Source of the DNA: Penelope pileata
Lineage: Eukaryota; Chordata; Aves; Galliformes; Cracidae
DNA: 64,000 nucleotides
Assembly: GCA_013396635.1 (NCBI GenBank)
Contig: WBMW01005087.1
Span: 620,001 to 684,000 of the forward strand
Reading direction: 5' to 3'
Made by a program: the position numbers and the translations under genes
Part shown: in pieces, positions 12,959 to 25,545 of the stretch
Layout of the letters: each line of letters starts with the position of its first letter
Position numbering within the stretch: the first letter of the stretch is position 1
The notes under the pieces: model-generated
What the model saw: the letters and a program-made list of their open reading frames with translations, nothing else
What the model was told of the DNA's origin: nothing
Database searches by the model: none

Positions 12959-15900
12959 TTTCAGGAGATTCTGAGTTGAACTTTCAATTATTGTGGGGGC
13001 CCCAGTTCTACTGAGGTTAACTGGGATTTGGTCTAAATCCCATGAGTACTTTGGAAAGTTCAAACCAGAATTTCTGGATGAGTGGTTCCAACTGTGTGCA
13101 ATGTGCAGAGCTCCTTTTGTTGTTTGTTTTTTCTTTTTTTTCCAGTGGAGGTGTAAATCCCTGCATGTAGAAATTAAGCCTAAGTGTAGCAAGCTAGCAT
13201 TTTTTTGATTACCTTTTGCAGACCCCTTACTAATACTCCCTGAGTCTTGGCATTTTCAATTATTGAGGCTGCCTGAGCTTTTAGTGGCTTGCTCCTGTTC
13301 CTCGGCTAATATTTCTGAAAGGGATTTTAGTGATCTTTTTGGCTTGGGAGTAGTTAGTTAAACTGTCAAGTAAATGATGAATGGAATCTGCACCCATGTG
13401 TTACCACAAAGATGCCTTGCAGACATTTCCTCAGATTTTAAGGCATCTGGTGAGAACTTTCTTACGTCATGAAATACAATAGAATAGTAATGATTAACAG
13501 TTGTATAACAGTATACTTCTCCAAGGCCTTTTTGCTTGGATGTTTATAAACTTCTGCTGGATGAAAAACAATAACTCACAGATGGGAAAAGTAGAGAAGA
13601 GGTGAAGTTAAAGTTGCTTGCTTAAGCCACAAATCCGTCTTAAATTAAAGCCCGGTTCAGACTCTGGGCTCAGATCAAAACTGCATGATGGAGACAAACC
13701 TTTTATAAATAAGGAAAAGAAATTTTAGCTTCAAAACCCTCAAGATTTCTTGACAATGACAATGAAAACCATGGAGTTACTCTGAAAATTATTTCGCAAA
13801 TCAGAAACTATGAAACTATGAGTTTTATCTAATTTTTCTCCTGCGTTTTTCTCACATTAAAAGTTGTTAAATATCAGGAGATGAGCATGTGAAACAATTA
13901 TGCTCATAGTTAAAAAACAACCAAAAAACCCCACCTGTATTGTGCAGAAAGACAGTGAGCAATTCACAACTACAAATGATTTCTTGATGTTTCTCTTCAG
14001 CTCCTGTGCCTAAGGCCAAATCAATCTTTTCAAGGAATCATCCACAGGAAGGGCAATGTTGCTCAAGCTCTGAGTCAAGGTCTCTCCCTGGGCTGCTGCT
14101 GGCTAGCTGCCTCAACCATGCCTCCCTGCTCATCCTGCTCCAAGGCTGTGCTGCAAAGACCGTTACTCACGGTATGAGGTGATGGAGACTAGAGTCTGTT
14201 TTGCAAGAAAACACCTTCCCCACTTCATGTCATTCTGCGTGCAGTGATGGTTCCCTATAGGTTCAGGAAAAGCAGATAGCATCAGAGCTTTCCAGACCCT
14301 CTCAGGGGATTAGAAAAAGAGAATGTTTGGGGAAAAGGTTTGTGCTGGTGGTGCTTGTTAGAAGCTAAAAGACCTGGAGATGATCTGTGGTCTTGAAATG
14401 GTGGGCATCAGGTTGGGCATTTGGTGCTGAACTTTGCAGGTGTTATTTTAAAATTCTTAGGACTGGCTTTGAACTGCAATAACTAACTAAATAATTTCAG
14501 CATAAATCATGTTTTCTTCATACACCTTATATCAGCCCTTTCCTTCCAGCCTAGCTGGAGATTCACACGAGAGAAGTCACTGTACAGATTACCTGTCCAG
14601 AAGGGAAACCGCAGCCTGCGTGGCACAGCCACCAGGAGCAAGCCCCAGCCAGCTTCCAGAGCACGTCACGCTGCTGCCTGCTATCACCAGCCGTTGCTCT
14701 TTCCTCCTCACTCTTAGCCATAGATTTTCTGTCATTGTTGTCTCTATTCAGGCCTTTCACACCTTATGCAGCAACCTCTGCAACTCAGCATTGATTTGGA
14801 CAGGGATTTATTTTTCCAGCTCCTCTCTACTTAAAAGCTCTGAGGGCTGTGGGATGACTGCGGTGTTTTTAACTCCAACCCTTGCAGCAACAAGGCTGAG
14901 GCCATCTTTGCTCTCTTGCATTCCTACCCAGTTTCCTGACTGAAGCAGTAGACCTGTAGGGATGACCCCAGGCAGCCATGTAGGCTGGAGCAGCCTTTCT
15001 ACAGCCTGCCTCTGGCACTCTGATGCTTTGCTGATGTGGCTGTTTGCCGGCATGTTGCTCCTCCAAGGCTCATTACACTGAAGCAGCTCACTCCCCAGCA
15101 AGTTATTAGACTCAGTGGCTCATCCCCTTGCTAGTGGAGTTTGTGCAGCCTTCAGGTTTTAGTGCTGAAATTGCTGTGTGCGTGTTTTCTATGCTGATGT
15201 GACAGGGACGGGGGGCACTGCCACACTTCCTTCACCTCTGGAACAAGTGCTGAGTTACTGTGATCTGGGCAAGCCAGTATTCCCACGGTGTCATTTCAAC
15301 TGCAGAGATCTCCTGAGAGGTAACTTAGGAAAGGGTTATTTGCATTGCAAGCCTTCCTCAAACCTCTGGTCTGCTAGTGACTTGTTGGGGCATCCGCACT
15401 GACTTTTTGCACATCGTGACTGTGAAAGCTCTTCTGTGTAGGAGCTTTTTATCTCCTCCTGGCTGGACAGAATTTGGCACACACTTAGTTAAGTTAGCAG
15501 GTGCCTCTGTGATGTGTTGCAATGCTAACCGGTAAATAAGCTTTGATGTGTTCTGTTTTTCCACTGCTGCGTCTTCCCATGCTGCCTTCCCAAACGATTA
15601 TTGCCGCCGCACTGCACCCCTTTCCCTGGTGCACAGCAGCTCCAGTAATGCAGCTGGCTTACTGAATGCTGTTATCAGCTTGACTCATCACAGCCAGACC
15701 TCCAAAACCTCCCTGGAATTTCTGGCAGATATTATCTCTTCCAAGATATAACACATTACCTGTTAATAAATCAGTATGTGCCTAACCTTTATGACCCAGG
15801 AAAATGTAATGTTTAAATTGATGGCATCCTTTTTAAAGAATTTAACCTGAGATATGTCTTATGTAAATTGCAGAGTGTGTTATAGCAATATCCTCCTTGA

Positions 15901-16040
15901 AATGACTGAATGATCTCCCTCCAGCTTGTAGGAGATTTACCTTTTTTATAGGTGCAGTATACAGAACAAGAGTTCCAACCTTCCCCTTTCATCGCCTCAT
16001 ACACCAGAAAGGGTGTTCAGCTTCACATCCTCTCACTGGG
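12959..16040. other. Non-coding unique DNA
   Basis: No gene or transposon is recognised. The 144-codon open frame at 14,509-14,943 (+) and its antisense frames overlap each other without any conserved domain and are taken as chance. Confidence 0.5.
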
Positions 16041-16049
16041 TTATTTTGC

Positions 16050-16310
16050 TGCTACGTAGTTAAAAAAACGCAATTTTGGAGTTATGCACCGTAAATTCAC
16101 TTAGCTATTCTTACTGCTACACAAACAGCACTGCCCATTTAAGGGCCATAAAACTGCCCTGGGTCACAGCGTGGGACTCACGTGAGTCCTGCTTCTGGCA
16201 GAGTTCGGCCCTAGTGCGTTACGGCTCGCAGGAAACCCGTAACAGATTCCATTACATGTATCGATGTAAATTTGTCAGCCAGTAACTGGCACCGGTATCA
16301 TGGCGCTTGA
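16050..16310. promoter_or_regulatory. CpG-rich patch with TCACGTGA palindrome (candidate enhancer)
   Basis: Between 16,170 and 16,305 I count ten CpG dinucleotides in about 135 bp, in DNA that is otherwise strongly CpG-depleted. At 16,174-16,189 lies a perfect 16-bp palindrome, GGACTCACGTGAGTCC, centred on TCACGTGA. That octamer is the E-box form preferred by MITF/TFE/USF-type bHLH-zip factors. Retained CpGs suggest the patch is often unmethylated, as at active enhancers or small promoters. The regulatory role is an inference. No exon or transcript is evident next to it. Confidence 0.35.
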
Positions 16311-18097
16311 GGAGCATACTGCTCATTTGTTAGGAGGTCTGTTTGGTTTACTGGAATCTATGAAGGAGTTTAATTTTTCATACCCTTCATTAAAAAGGAC
16401 CACAGGGAGGAGAAATCATGAGTAAGCAGAGCCATAAATATATTACAGATGTGTAGAGGTTTCTTTGGGGACTGTAGTCAGAAATCATTTGCCCAGAGCT
16501 GCCTGACACTCAGATTGGTTTCCTGTGTCGTATTCATTACACAGGGGGATTTCTCTGAGTTACGTGGAGGTAGGGTCACAAAGGGTACGTGCACGAGGCA
16601 GATAGGAAGGGCACCGGTTATACCAGCAACTTTGTCACTATCAGAGGAAAATACATATTTTCCCAGAAAGGTTTTGAAAACTAATGCTGGTCTGGGAGAT
16701 TTGAATGTCTACATGAATTAGGAAGGTGGAAACATACAAATTTACTCAGCAGAAAGCACAGGGATTTTCTTACACCCCAGAAGTTTTCATGGTACTGAGT
16801 GAAAAACATCTCCTTGACACCCCAGATGCCCTGTATTTGCCTACCATGAAATAAAACATGCCATCGTGTACACTGAAACTACAGTCAAACCCTGAAGAGA
16901 GCAGAGAAGGTGAAATTTGCCCCGTCATTTCCTAAGCCCAATGTGGTAAGTGTACACCATCTTAGCCCTCAGATAAAGATGACTATCACATGTCCACGTG
17001 GGATTTGCAGGGCCAGCCACTACTTCCAGCCCCTTGGCTCATCTCCCACACACTTCCACCATAGCTCCTTGGCCTCTCTCCTGCTTTGGGACTCTCCAGG
17101 CCCTGCCAGACAAAGTTGTTCATCCTGATGTGTGCCCTGGGTGGGGTGCCCACAGCTCCAAGGGCCATGAATTGGAGGGAAGCCTGAGGCAGTGAGCAGC
17201 GGGGCGCCTACCAAGGCCTCACAGGGACCCCAGCCCTGCCCTAAGGCCCTCTCCCCAGCTGCAGCTGGTCCTGTCCGCTGCTCCCAGGGGGTGATCAATA
17301 GCAGCACCCTCTTGGAAAGCAAATAGTGACCATGAGAAAACAAATTAAAAAGGAATACTTTGCTGAAATACGCAACATGCCCTCTTTGTCAGTGGAGGAA
17401 CCTAGTGCTGCACCATGAAGCGAGGCTCTTCTGAGAGCTCCTTACACACACTTCTTTTTCACGGAAGAGATGCCACGCCAGTCCTGAGGACACAGAGGCT
17501 TTTAACTACAAATTGCTTGTGCTTGAAAAAAAAGAAAATAAGAATGAAAAGAAAGTATAAAAAAAAATCAAAACCATTGCAGATGTTTCATTGTGGCATT
17601 TCTGAAATAAAGGATTGATTTTTCAAAGCAATGTTTTGTAATTTCTTTCAAGGTTATTATTACTCCTTTGAAGTTTACAAACACTGAACATTGGAAAAGA
17701 GAAAACTACCCATAATTTGTCCCAAGATTATTTAGATCTTTGTTGTTTTCAGGGTGAATCTCTTTGGCACTGTTTGTGAAAGATGAATATTCACACAGCG
17801 CTAAGCATAAATAGGTGTAAGACTTTGCCAATTTTTCCCAAAAACTTTGGTGTGAAACAGGCTTGGGAATATTGTTTTAGGAAGATTGTCTTTGGATGGA
17901 AAAAAAAAAAGCCCTCAGAAAACAAAAATAGTTTCACAGCAGGGCACAACTGGCAAATAAGGAACAAGATCGTATTTGTAACCCTCTCGCTACTAAGAAA
18001 CAAAATGATGCCTAAACAAATTTCTTCCTCTAAACAGATAGTCCCTCTCTATGTGTTGGAAGTAACAAAGCCCTATTGTTCTTGTTTCTTTTTACAG
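16311..18097. other. Non-coding unique DNA
   Basis: No gene, RNA or transposon is recognised. The sequence is GC-richer between about 17,000 and 17,300, where overlapping frames on both strands stay open, which is expected from base composition. Confidence 0.5.
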
Positions 18098-18212
18098 CCT
18101 ACAGGAACTATTCCTGCTCGCCCAAAGTGCCTCCAATTTCAACATCAGCCTGTGGAAGGGAAGCAGAGATGGAGCAGACCCCCAGCCCCCGCAAGCAGAG
18201 ACAGCTAAGAAG
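18098..18212 (+). CDS. Candidate internal coding exon, 38 codons, unidentified
   Basis: A 115-bp stretch with exon-like borders on the + strand. The acceptor is a pyrimidine-rich run (TTGTTTCTTTTTACAG|C) and the donor is AAGAAG|GTATTG, a weaker type. After one leading nucleotide the interval is exactly 38 open codons, beginning LQELFLLAQS and ending ETAKK, with hydrophobic then polar character. It would be a phase 2 to phase 0 exon. I do not recognise the peptide, and I find no second exon with compatible phase nearby. It lies about 10 kb upstream of the CpG island, so it would belong to another gene, to an upstream alternative transcript, or be a chance structure. Low-moderate confidence. 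Confidence 0.25.
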
Positions 18213-21200
18213 GTATTGATTAACAAGGAACACTAGTGTGTATGAGGGGGGGTTGTTAGGAAATATCTATTAGTGAATCTAAAAATACATATTTTGACAC
18301 AACTTCTGTCAGGAGTGCTCCTCAGGTGTGGCATGTTTAAAACCAGAGAACCCCAAAGAGTGCAAGATGCTGGAGGGTTCAGGGGAAACTGAACTATCTT
18401 TGCTCAAAGTTTCAGAAAAGGAGCATTGGCTCCTTGGCCATGTCACCTACTTGTACCCCTTGCTGAGGTGAGACAGCCAGCATGCTTGGCAGGGAAGTGA
18501 AGGTAGGATGAGGTGCACTCCTGCAGACAGGATAGGCAGAGGTTAAAACACTCAGGTGAGATCCCTGCTCTGGAACAAACAGGGTGAGGAGTTCTCATTT
18601 GCATTTCTTTCACCCTTTCCCAAGGAGTAGGGAAGCACACCCTACTATTTTTCACAAGACTCTAGAACAAGAAATTTCTTGACATTTCTGAAATATTCAC
18701 TGAACCATTTGGAAAACCATTTCCCACCTAAATCCGTGCAAGAGCATCTTCCGAATTTCAGGAGATCTGTACAGCATCTGAGAGGGATACTCGGTTGAAC
18801 TGCAGTATCTAAGTGCAAAGGGCTTGTCTACTTACAAGCAGTGTTTGAACAGCACAGATAAACAGAATGATTATCTTATAACAGATTGACTCTTTGTTTC
18901 TTTCCTCCTTTGGCTGAAAGAACAGCTAATTAGTTGAGAAAACCTTTTCTGCTACCATACCTAAAAGCAACTCAGCCTTATTCAAGACCACCTACTTTTC
19001 CGCTTTCCTTAGAATTACGGTCATTATAACTCTGCCACCTGTAACTACAGCTTGTAGAAAACAAACTGAAAGTGACCAAGCACAAAAGATCATTCCATCT
19101 TTTTATTTAAGCATGGCAATAACTGAGTGACATGGTAAAGCAAACGAACAGCAGAAGTCAGGGGCAGGTCATAACAACAGAGCTTAGAGGTTACTTGCAA
19201 TTGCTTGAAAGTATAAAAATTGGCCTAAATCAATTTACTGTGTGTTTACTTCTTTCCTGCTTGGCACACAGTTTGCTTTTACTTACTGACCAGATCCTTG
19301 AAAGTAGCTTTGAGTTGTGATGTTACAAAAAAGAAGAATGCATGCAGGATTGATCCAGCCAATTTCAGAGGTGCTTGCATTACTTACACCTCCTGTGGTT
19401 ATATTTCAATAGGAAATTTCAGTGCACAAATTACATGATGTCTTTGCGTTAGAAATTTCTACCTAGGATTTCTACCACGTCACATAACAGATTTCCTTTA
19501 CTTTATTTAGAAAAATAGACATAATCCAAAGTAATTATTTTTTCTGTTTTTTGACCATCCATACTTAATACCAATTTACTTCCTTCCATCTAGCATTACA
19601 GCTCTTTTTTTTTGCACTTCCACCCCTTTCCTTCTCTCTTGAGCAGCACTGGTGGGCTGTCTGACATAACAGATATAATAAAGAAGGTACATCAATAATC
19701 AGATTCCAAGGAAATTCAGTTAAATAGCAAACTGCCACACTAATGTAAGTGCTTAGAAAAACAAACAGAACCATTCTCTCTGAAGCTATTACTTTTTCTC
19801 TTCCTCTGCTTCCTCTAATAAGAAATTAAAATCCATCATGTTCAGGACATTGGAATATTCATCATTCTGTCCACTGAAGGGTTGTGCTTAAGGCTATATG
19901 GAACAGTGGGAAAAAAAATCAGAAGCAGTATTCGTTTTTGCTCAGTATAGAACATTAGAGACTGGATCCTCTTCCTGATATATACCTGCTGAGAATATGG
20001 CCCTGGACCCAAAATTAAAATCACCTTTCTCCAGGGGTTATAGTTATATGCATGAACACTATCATCAGAGTTTTGGTAGTTACATTTTCATATAGAAGCA
20101 CGACATTTTCTCTTGGGGAAAAAAGATCTGAGCTATTTTGCAGTGTTATACCCAGGAAAAGATGACATGTGCCCTCATGTTAAATCACCAGCAGACTGCC
20201 TCAGGACAGAGTCCCCTCCTGCCAGGACTCTGCTCTTCCTTATTCTAGAAAATTCCCCAGAAGATCCACACAGTTTATAAAGACGGAGCCTTACCTCTTT
20301 GTGATACAGGTACACAGCTCTTCCTGCAAAGAGATCCCAGGTGGGCATTTCAGATAACCACCCCATGACAGAATATAAGTAGCAGCAATCTCCTTTCTGA
20401 TTGCTCTGTGCAGCTCACAAGTTCTTCACAGTTACGAAATGATGTGGCTTCAAAGAGCCACAAAAGTGGAACTGGCTAGCCCACAATTGGCTTCCTATTC
20501 AGAAACACAGCTTGGGTTTCAAATAGCTGCTCTGAAATACTTCCCTAGTATAGAAAGGGATACATTGTGTTCAGCTTATTTCCCAGGAAAGAGAATTAGC
20601 TTGCACTGATCGCAGCCCAGAGCTGACCTCACACCACCACCATTACCTGTGACAGCTATTCTGTAACGTCTTGGGTAGCTCTCTGCCCTGCTTCAGTCAC
20701 TCAGGTAAGCACAGCACAGTCATACCCTGCCCTTCAGCTAGCCTGGCTGAGGCTTTCTTCCTTATACCAGGATGCCAGGAGATGCATCTTTCTCATGTTC
20801 CCACAAGACCGAGTGCTGCCTGTGCAGAGAACAGCCTGTGGAAAGAGGCGTCCACCTGATCTCTGAGAGGTACCTCTTTGCAGCAGGGCACAGCTGCGTT
20901 GGACATTGGCCTTGGGCTGCGTCTAGAGCTGCAGCGTTGGTTGTAGAGTTACCCTGCTTATGGAGCGGCCTGGAGCTGTGCAGCAGTGAGAGCACACCAT
21001 TTCAGAGAGGCAAGCTCCTCTTCCCAACTCTGCTGCCGACGAGCTGAGTGATTTTTAACCAATGATGCTTTCAGTCACTTGCTCCTCAAGAAACCCATAT
21101 CTGTGCCTTTTACTTAAAATTGGACCATTCAACTCGCAGGTATCTCACCCATCCATAAAACAATTACAAAACTCAAAGCAGCGTGAAGGTTTTATTTCGT

Positions 21201-24200
21201 TTGTGGTCTCCAAGACCATTAGGTCTGCTCAAGTGAATGTTGCTAAAACCAATTTAGGCTACTTTATCCCTGACAACCCATTTGATAGTTATCAACAGAT
21301 CTCTTCACTCTCTCCTGTGCCAGGAAACATGAGCCCAGATGCGGGTTATGTGAAGGAACAAGGAGGCAGTTGGCTCAGCCTCTACAATGGAGGCTCCCAG
21401 TGGAAAACCTTTCCCTGGAGCCCTCTGGAGGGCAGTGCCCAGACCCAGCACAGCCTCTCCTATGTTGGGACTCCACAAACTACCAAGTGGCTGATCAGAT
21501 CCATTGCTGCTCCCAGCATATGGTGCCCCAAGGAGAATGAAGAGTTACGGTGCTGCACTACAAATCTGTGAGATTTGTGAGCTGGAAAAGACAAGGCACA
21601 AACTCATAGTGACAACTTCCCATCTTGGAAAGAAAGCAATTATCAAATGGGGGTTAGATGTTACACCAGTAAGCTAGGTACTTTCAGAAAATGTACAAAG
21701 CCAAGATACATGCCCTTAAAAGTTTAACTTGGAGAACGCTGATCCAGAGAGGATGCGCACAGGTCTGTAAATACATGTATGCTGCTGGATGGAGCCTCAC
21801 ACAGGCAGAGAAATCTTTTGAAGAATTTGGACTTGAAAAGACACTATATAAAAGGAAGAGGAGAAAAGACAAGAGCAGCGGGGGGGCAACTTTCATCCCA
21901 ATAACAGACAGTTTATAATGCACATATCTGAACATTTCTCACAAACCCACTTTTGTTATTCTCTTTGCTTTTTTTTCAGTTTTTATGAAGTAGACAAAAA
22001 ATAAACCTCTCAGAAACAAAGTGTTCAATGAGATGCAACTACAGGTAAAGCTGGGAAAGAGCTTTTCACAGCTCCGATTTCCAATAACTTGTAAGGCATC
22101 AAGTTGCCCAATTTCTCTAAAATAGTCATCCAATTTGTTTCTCTGTTGGGAAGCTTGGCACGGTCAGGTCCCAAGGATCGGGAAATGGTTCTTTGTTGAA
22201 AGCAGGTATCTTGCCCTCTCATGTTTCCCAGCTGATGGACCACAGAAGTAAGGAATGAGACTGAGAAAAAGACTTCAGAAAACAACAAGGAAACTGTTTT
22301 CAACAAAGGAGTTAATCTGCTGGATTCATGTTAAATACAGATTTTGCAAAGCAAAGTACCAGTTTCTGCAGTGACAGATTTGTTAGGATGACCTTATAAC
22401 ATCTATAACGTAGTTCTGAGTGTCTGTTGTATGGTGATTTAGTGTTTACTTCCAAGCTTTTCCAAAAATCTATGAGAACTAAAAATTTCTTTTTTTTTTC
22501 CCATGCAAATGTCTTAATATGGAAACCTCAGCAACAATAATTTGTTCTGTTTTTTTCCCCTCTCCATTTTGATGTGTGTGTTTGAAGGCCCTCTAGGCGT
22601 CTATTTGCATTTTCCAAAAGCTTTGGAAATCTGGCCCTAACTTACTTATGAAAATAGGTCTTAAACTCTGGAATTACTGAAGCGTTTTTGAAATTATACA
22701 CTCTTTGTATTTTAAAGTATATTAGACTTGATTCTGCTGCTTCAGGGGACAGGTAATTCCCACCATTCTTTATGAAGATGAAGTACTGTACAGTAGGTGA
22801 AATTGAGTTTTTAGAACTTATTGACAAGGGCAAAATATGAAAGGGATGACAGAAATATGTGGATAATAAAATAGTAGATATGTATTTTGGTGTACATTTG
22901 TTAGTTTTACAGATGAATAACAAAACTGATTTACAAACTGAAAGTGAATATAGTTACAAATATATTTAAATATATTTAAATATATTGCTCATGAAAATGA
23001 TATATTACACTGGAAATCATAATCACAAAATCATATGCAACAGTCCTATAATAGGCCCTTCAAATATTGCTGGTTTATGAGCTTCACAGAGGGACATCCT
23101 AATGTCTTAAAGCTTTCTATCACACCTTGAGAGAGAGGAGATTCTGCTAAGGCAAGAAGGATATCACTGTTTTGCAGAAAAACAACAACAAACCACAGCA
23201 TTAAAACAGCACTGGAATCACAAAGGTTTCACAACCTTTCTGTATTTTATAGTAGAATATTCTTGTCTGAATCTTCTTGATAAGAGTTCCAGCCATCAGG
23301 TAAATTAACTCCTATTTTAAATATCAAATCTATTAGAACTGTCTGTTTCGAGGTTTCAAAATTAAAATCTTTTTCTTGTCATTCACTCCTAGTTGAAAGT
23401 GACAATTACTGTTAGTTCTTTTTTCTTAAGTACGAGGTTTTTTCTTACCCTAAACCAGATCTTCAACAGAAGAATCATTTTAAGTAGCTTGATTTTCCGA
23501 TGTTTTCCCAGTCCCTCAGGTTGTGGTGCCGCCAACATTTAGTTTCTCTAGGGAAGATGGATTGATGTTCCCACAGGGATGTTTATTTGTTTTAGCTGAT
23601 ATCTGCCCATACCTTATCACAGCTACAGTAATCCATTTTCAGCCTTCTAAAGTGCTTGAGATTTATACTGATACTTTTTTGCCAGGATTTGGCAAAAAGA
23701 TGATGCAAAGTACTCGCATAAAACTTAAAAGCCAAAGCATTTCATTGTGACTCAAATTAAAATTAAGTATCTAAAGATTAATATTGATTACTTCCCCCTC
23801 TAAATCACATGACATTTAGATTTCGTATTTGCATTTTGGTTTGGGAACTGTCAAGGTTCACACCTCTCTTGTGTTTCTTTGTAACCACGACAACAACAAA
23901 CTTACTTTTTTTTTTTTTCTAAAGAAAGCTGAGATTCTTGTGCAGTCATCTATGGAAGACAGAACTTTAAGAAAAATACTTTAAAAATTATGGTTTGCAG
24001 CTGACCATGCTAGATAACTATTGATTTTAAAAGGCGATGAAAACTGTAAAACCTGGTTCATAGACATTCATCCGGGTCTTATACAATCTTACGGCTAATG
24101 TGCAGGGGTGAGGTCCGCTAGCAATGTTTCACTCGCTGACATAAGCACACCATAGATGTCAACATACTCCTCTAACTGGATTGAACGGAGCTTCACAAGC

Positions 24201-25278
24201 CCTCTCTGAAGGAGTGATATGATTCTACATACATCAAGGAAAAACAGAGGGAAAAAGCCATTCATTGATTAACAGACAGAACGGGACCTACGTTTCCTGT
24301 GCATTAATCAGGATAATGAATACCTTGCCTGATGGACCTGTAACTTTTGAGAGTGGAGAAAGCTGTGTGATGCCCCTGCATTTTCTAGAAGAGACACCAA
24401 TTGCAAATGCAGTGCGACTGCAGGGAAGTTGGAAGGAATTGCACAAAGGTTTAATTTGGCCTTTCCAATCTGGAAGAAGCAGGAAGCGCATGTGCTTACG
24501 AAGAAGGTTGAACATTTTCACTCCTGCTCCAAACCTTCATCTTTAATGGCTTCTTGTGTGAATCCCTCCCCTTCAATGGGCCTCTTTCAACGCCCACCTT
24601 TGAAAAGTTACTTCTGTATTTTTACATAGGAGGTAACTAACCGTCATTTGCTCCTAAAATACTCAGTATTCTCTCACTGAATATCATCTTGTTAAGATAA
24701 TCCCTGAACATATTTGTACCTTGTTTAGGCTGAATCATTACCTGGGAGAGTTACTAGAAATTACTGCTCCTACTGATAGTAAAAACAAGAGTATAGGATT
24801 GCCCTAGTTATTTATTCAAGGCTACTTCCCCAATTACTGTGAGTTAACATACGTGGCCAGGTCAGGAGAGAGGAATTCAGTCTGGGCTGTCCTTTCTTGT
24901 TTGAACTAATTTGGATTTATTACATGGAACTGAGTCTTGAAACCTGCAAGTACCTGGGAGCATCCAAAATATACCATGTAAAGAGAAAATTAAACATATT
25001 TTGCATCTTGGAATATCAGTCTTTTGGATTTCAAACATTTTAAGACAGAAATTGCATTTTCCTTTATATCTAACACAGTATGCCACTAACACTCAATAAA
25101 AGCAAATAACAAGATCCAGAAAAACTGGAGGAGAAACGAGGAATTATTGCTTTTCAGGCTCCAAGAAATAAGCACTAACTAAAGAGAATAACAAAACTGA
25201 GAAGAAAAAGCTTGAAGAATGCACTTAAATTCTAATTTGATGACTGCTTCCCTTAAATTTCAGACAGCAGATTTACTT
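18213..25278. other. Non-coding unique DNA
   Basis: No convincing gene. A 169-codon open frame at 21,062-21,571 (+) has no domain, signal or repeat pattern that I recognise. An AT-only tandem of the 10-mer ATATATTTAA occurs at about 22,960-22,985. A poly-A run of about 20 is at 25,279-25,300 just beyond the region. Nothing here resembles tRNA, snRNA or an LTR. Confidence 0.5.
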
Positions 25279-25422
25279 TAAAAAAAAAAAAAAAAAAAAA
25301 CAGCCTCTTGAAATGTTCATTTTAAAGTAAAGCAAATACACTGCAGGACATAAATTAACCCCGCTCCCCCAAATTAGCTTGTTTTTCTGCTTGCTGAGTA
25401 TCATTTCAGATTTATTTGTTAT

Positions 25423-25545
25423 GGACCCAATTCAACAAAGTACTTAAGCACATGCATAGCTTTGATCATGCAAGCAGTCCCATTGAGAGCATTCACATCC
25501 TTAAATATATGGACATAGTTAAATAATTTGCTGAATCCAGACCTA
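25423..25545. mobile_element. Ancient palindromic MITE-like repeat
   Basis: The left arm (about 25,423-25,480) contains CAATTCAACAAAGTACTTAA and ATGCAAGCAG. The right arm (about 25,486-25,545), read in reverse complement, contains GGATTCAGCAAATTATTTAA and TGTGAATG. The two arms are imperfect reverse complements over nearly the whole 120 bp, meeting near 'gtcccattgag'. From memory this matches a class of short palindromic repeats common in reptile genomes and rarer in birds. I cannot name the family. High divergence between the arms indicates an old insertion. Confidence 0.5.

Noticed and set aside
20295..20323. 29-bp minus-strand micro-exon (CTCTTTGCAG acceptor, AGAG|GTAAGG donor)
   Set aside because: Good signals but too short, and no neighbouring exons on that strand.
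21062..21571. 169-codon open frame on +
   Set aside because: The most protein-like of the long frames, but no domain, no Kozak or promoter context and no splice partners; length is within chance expectation.
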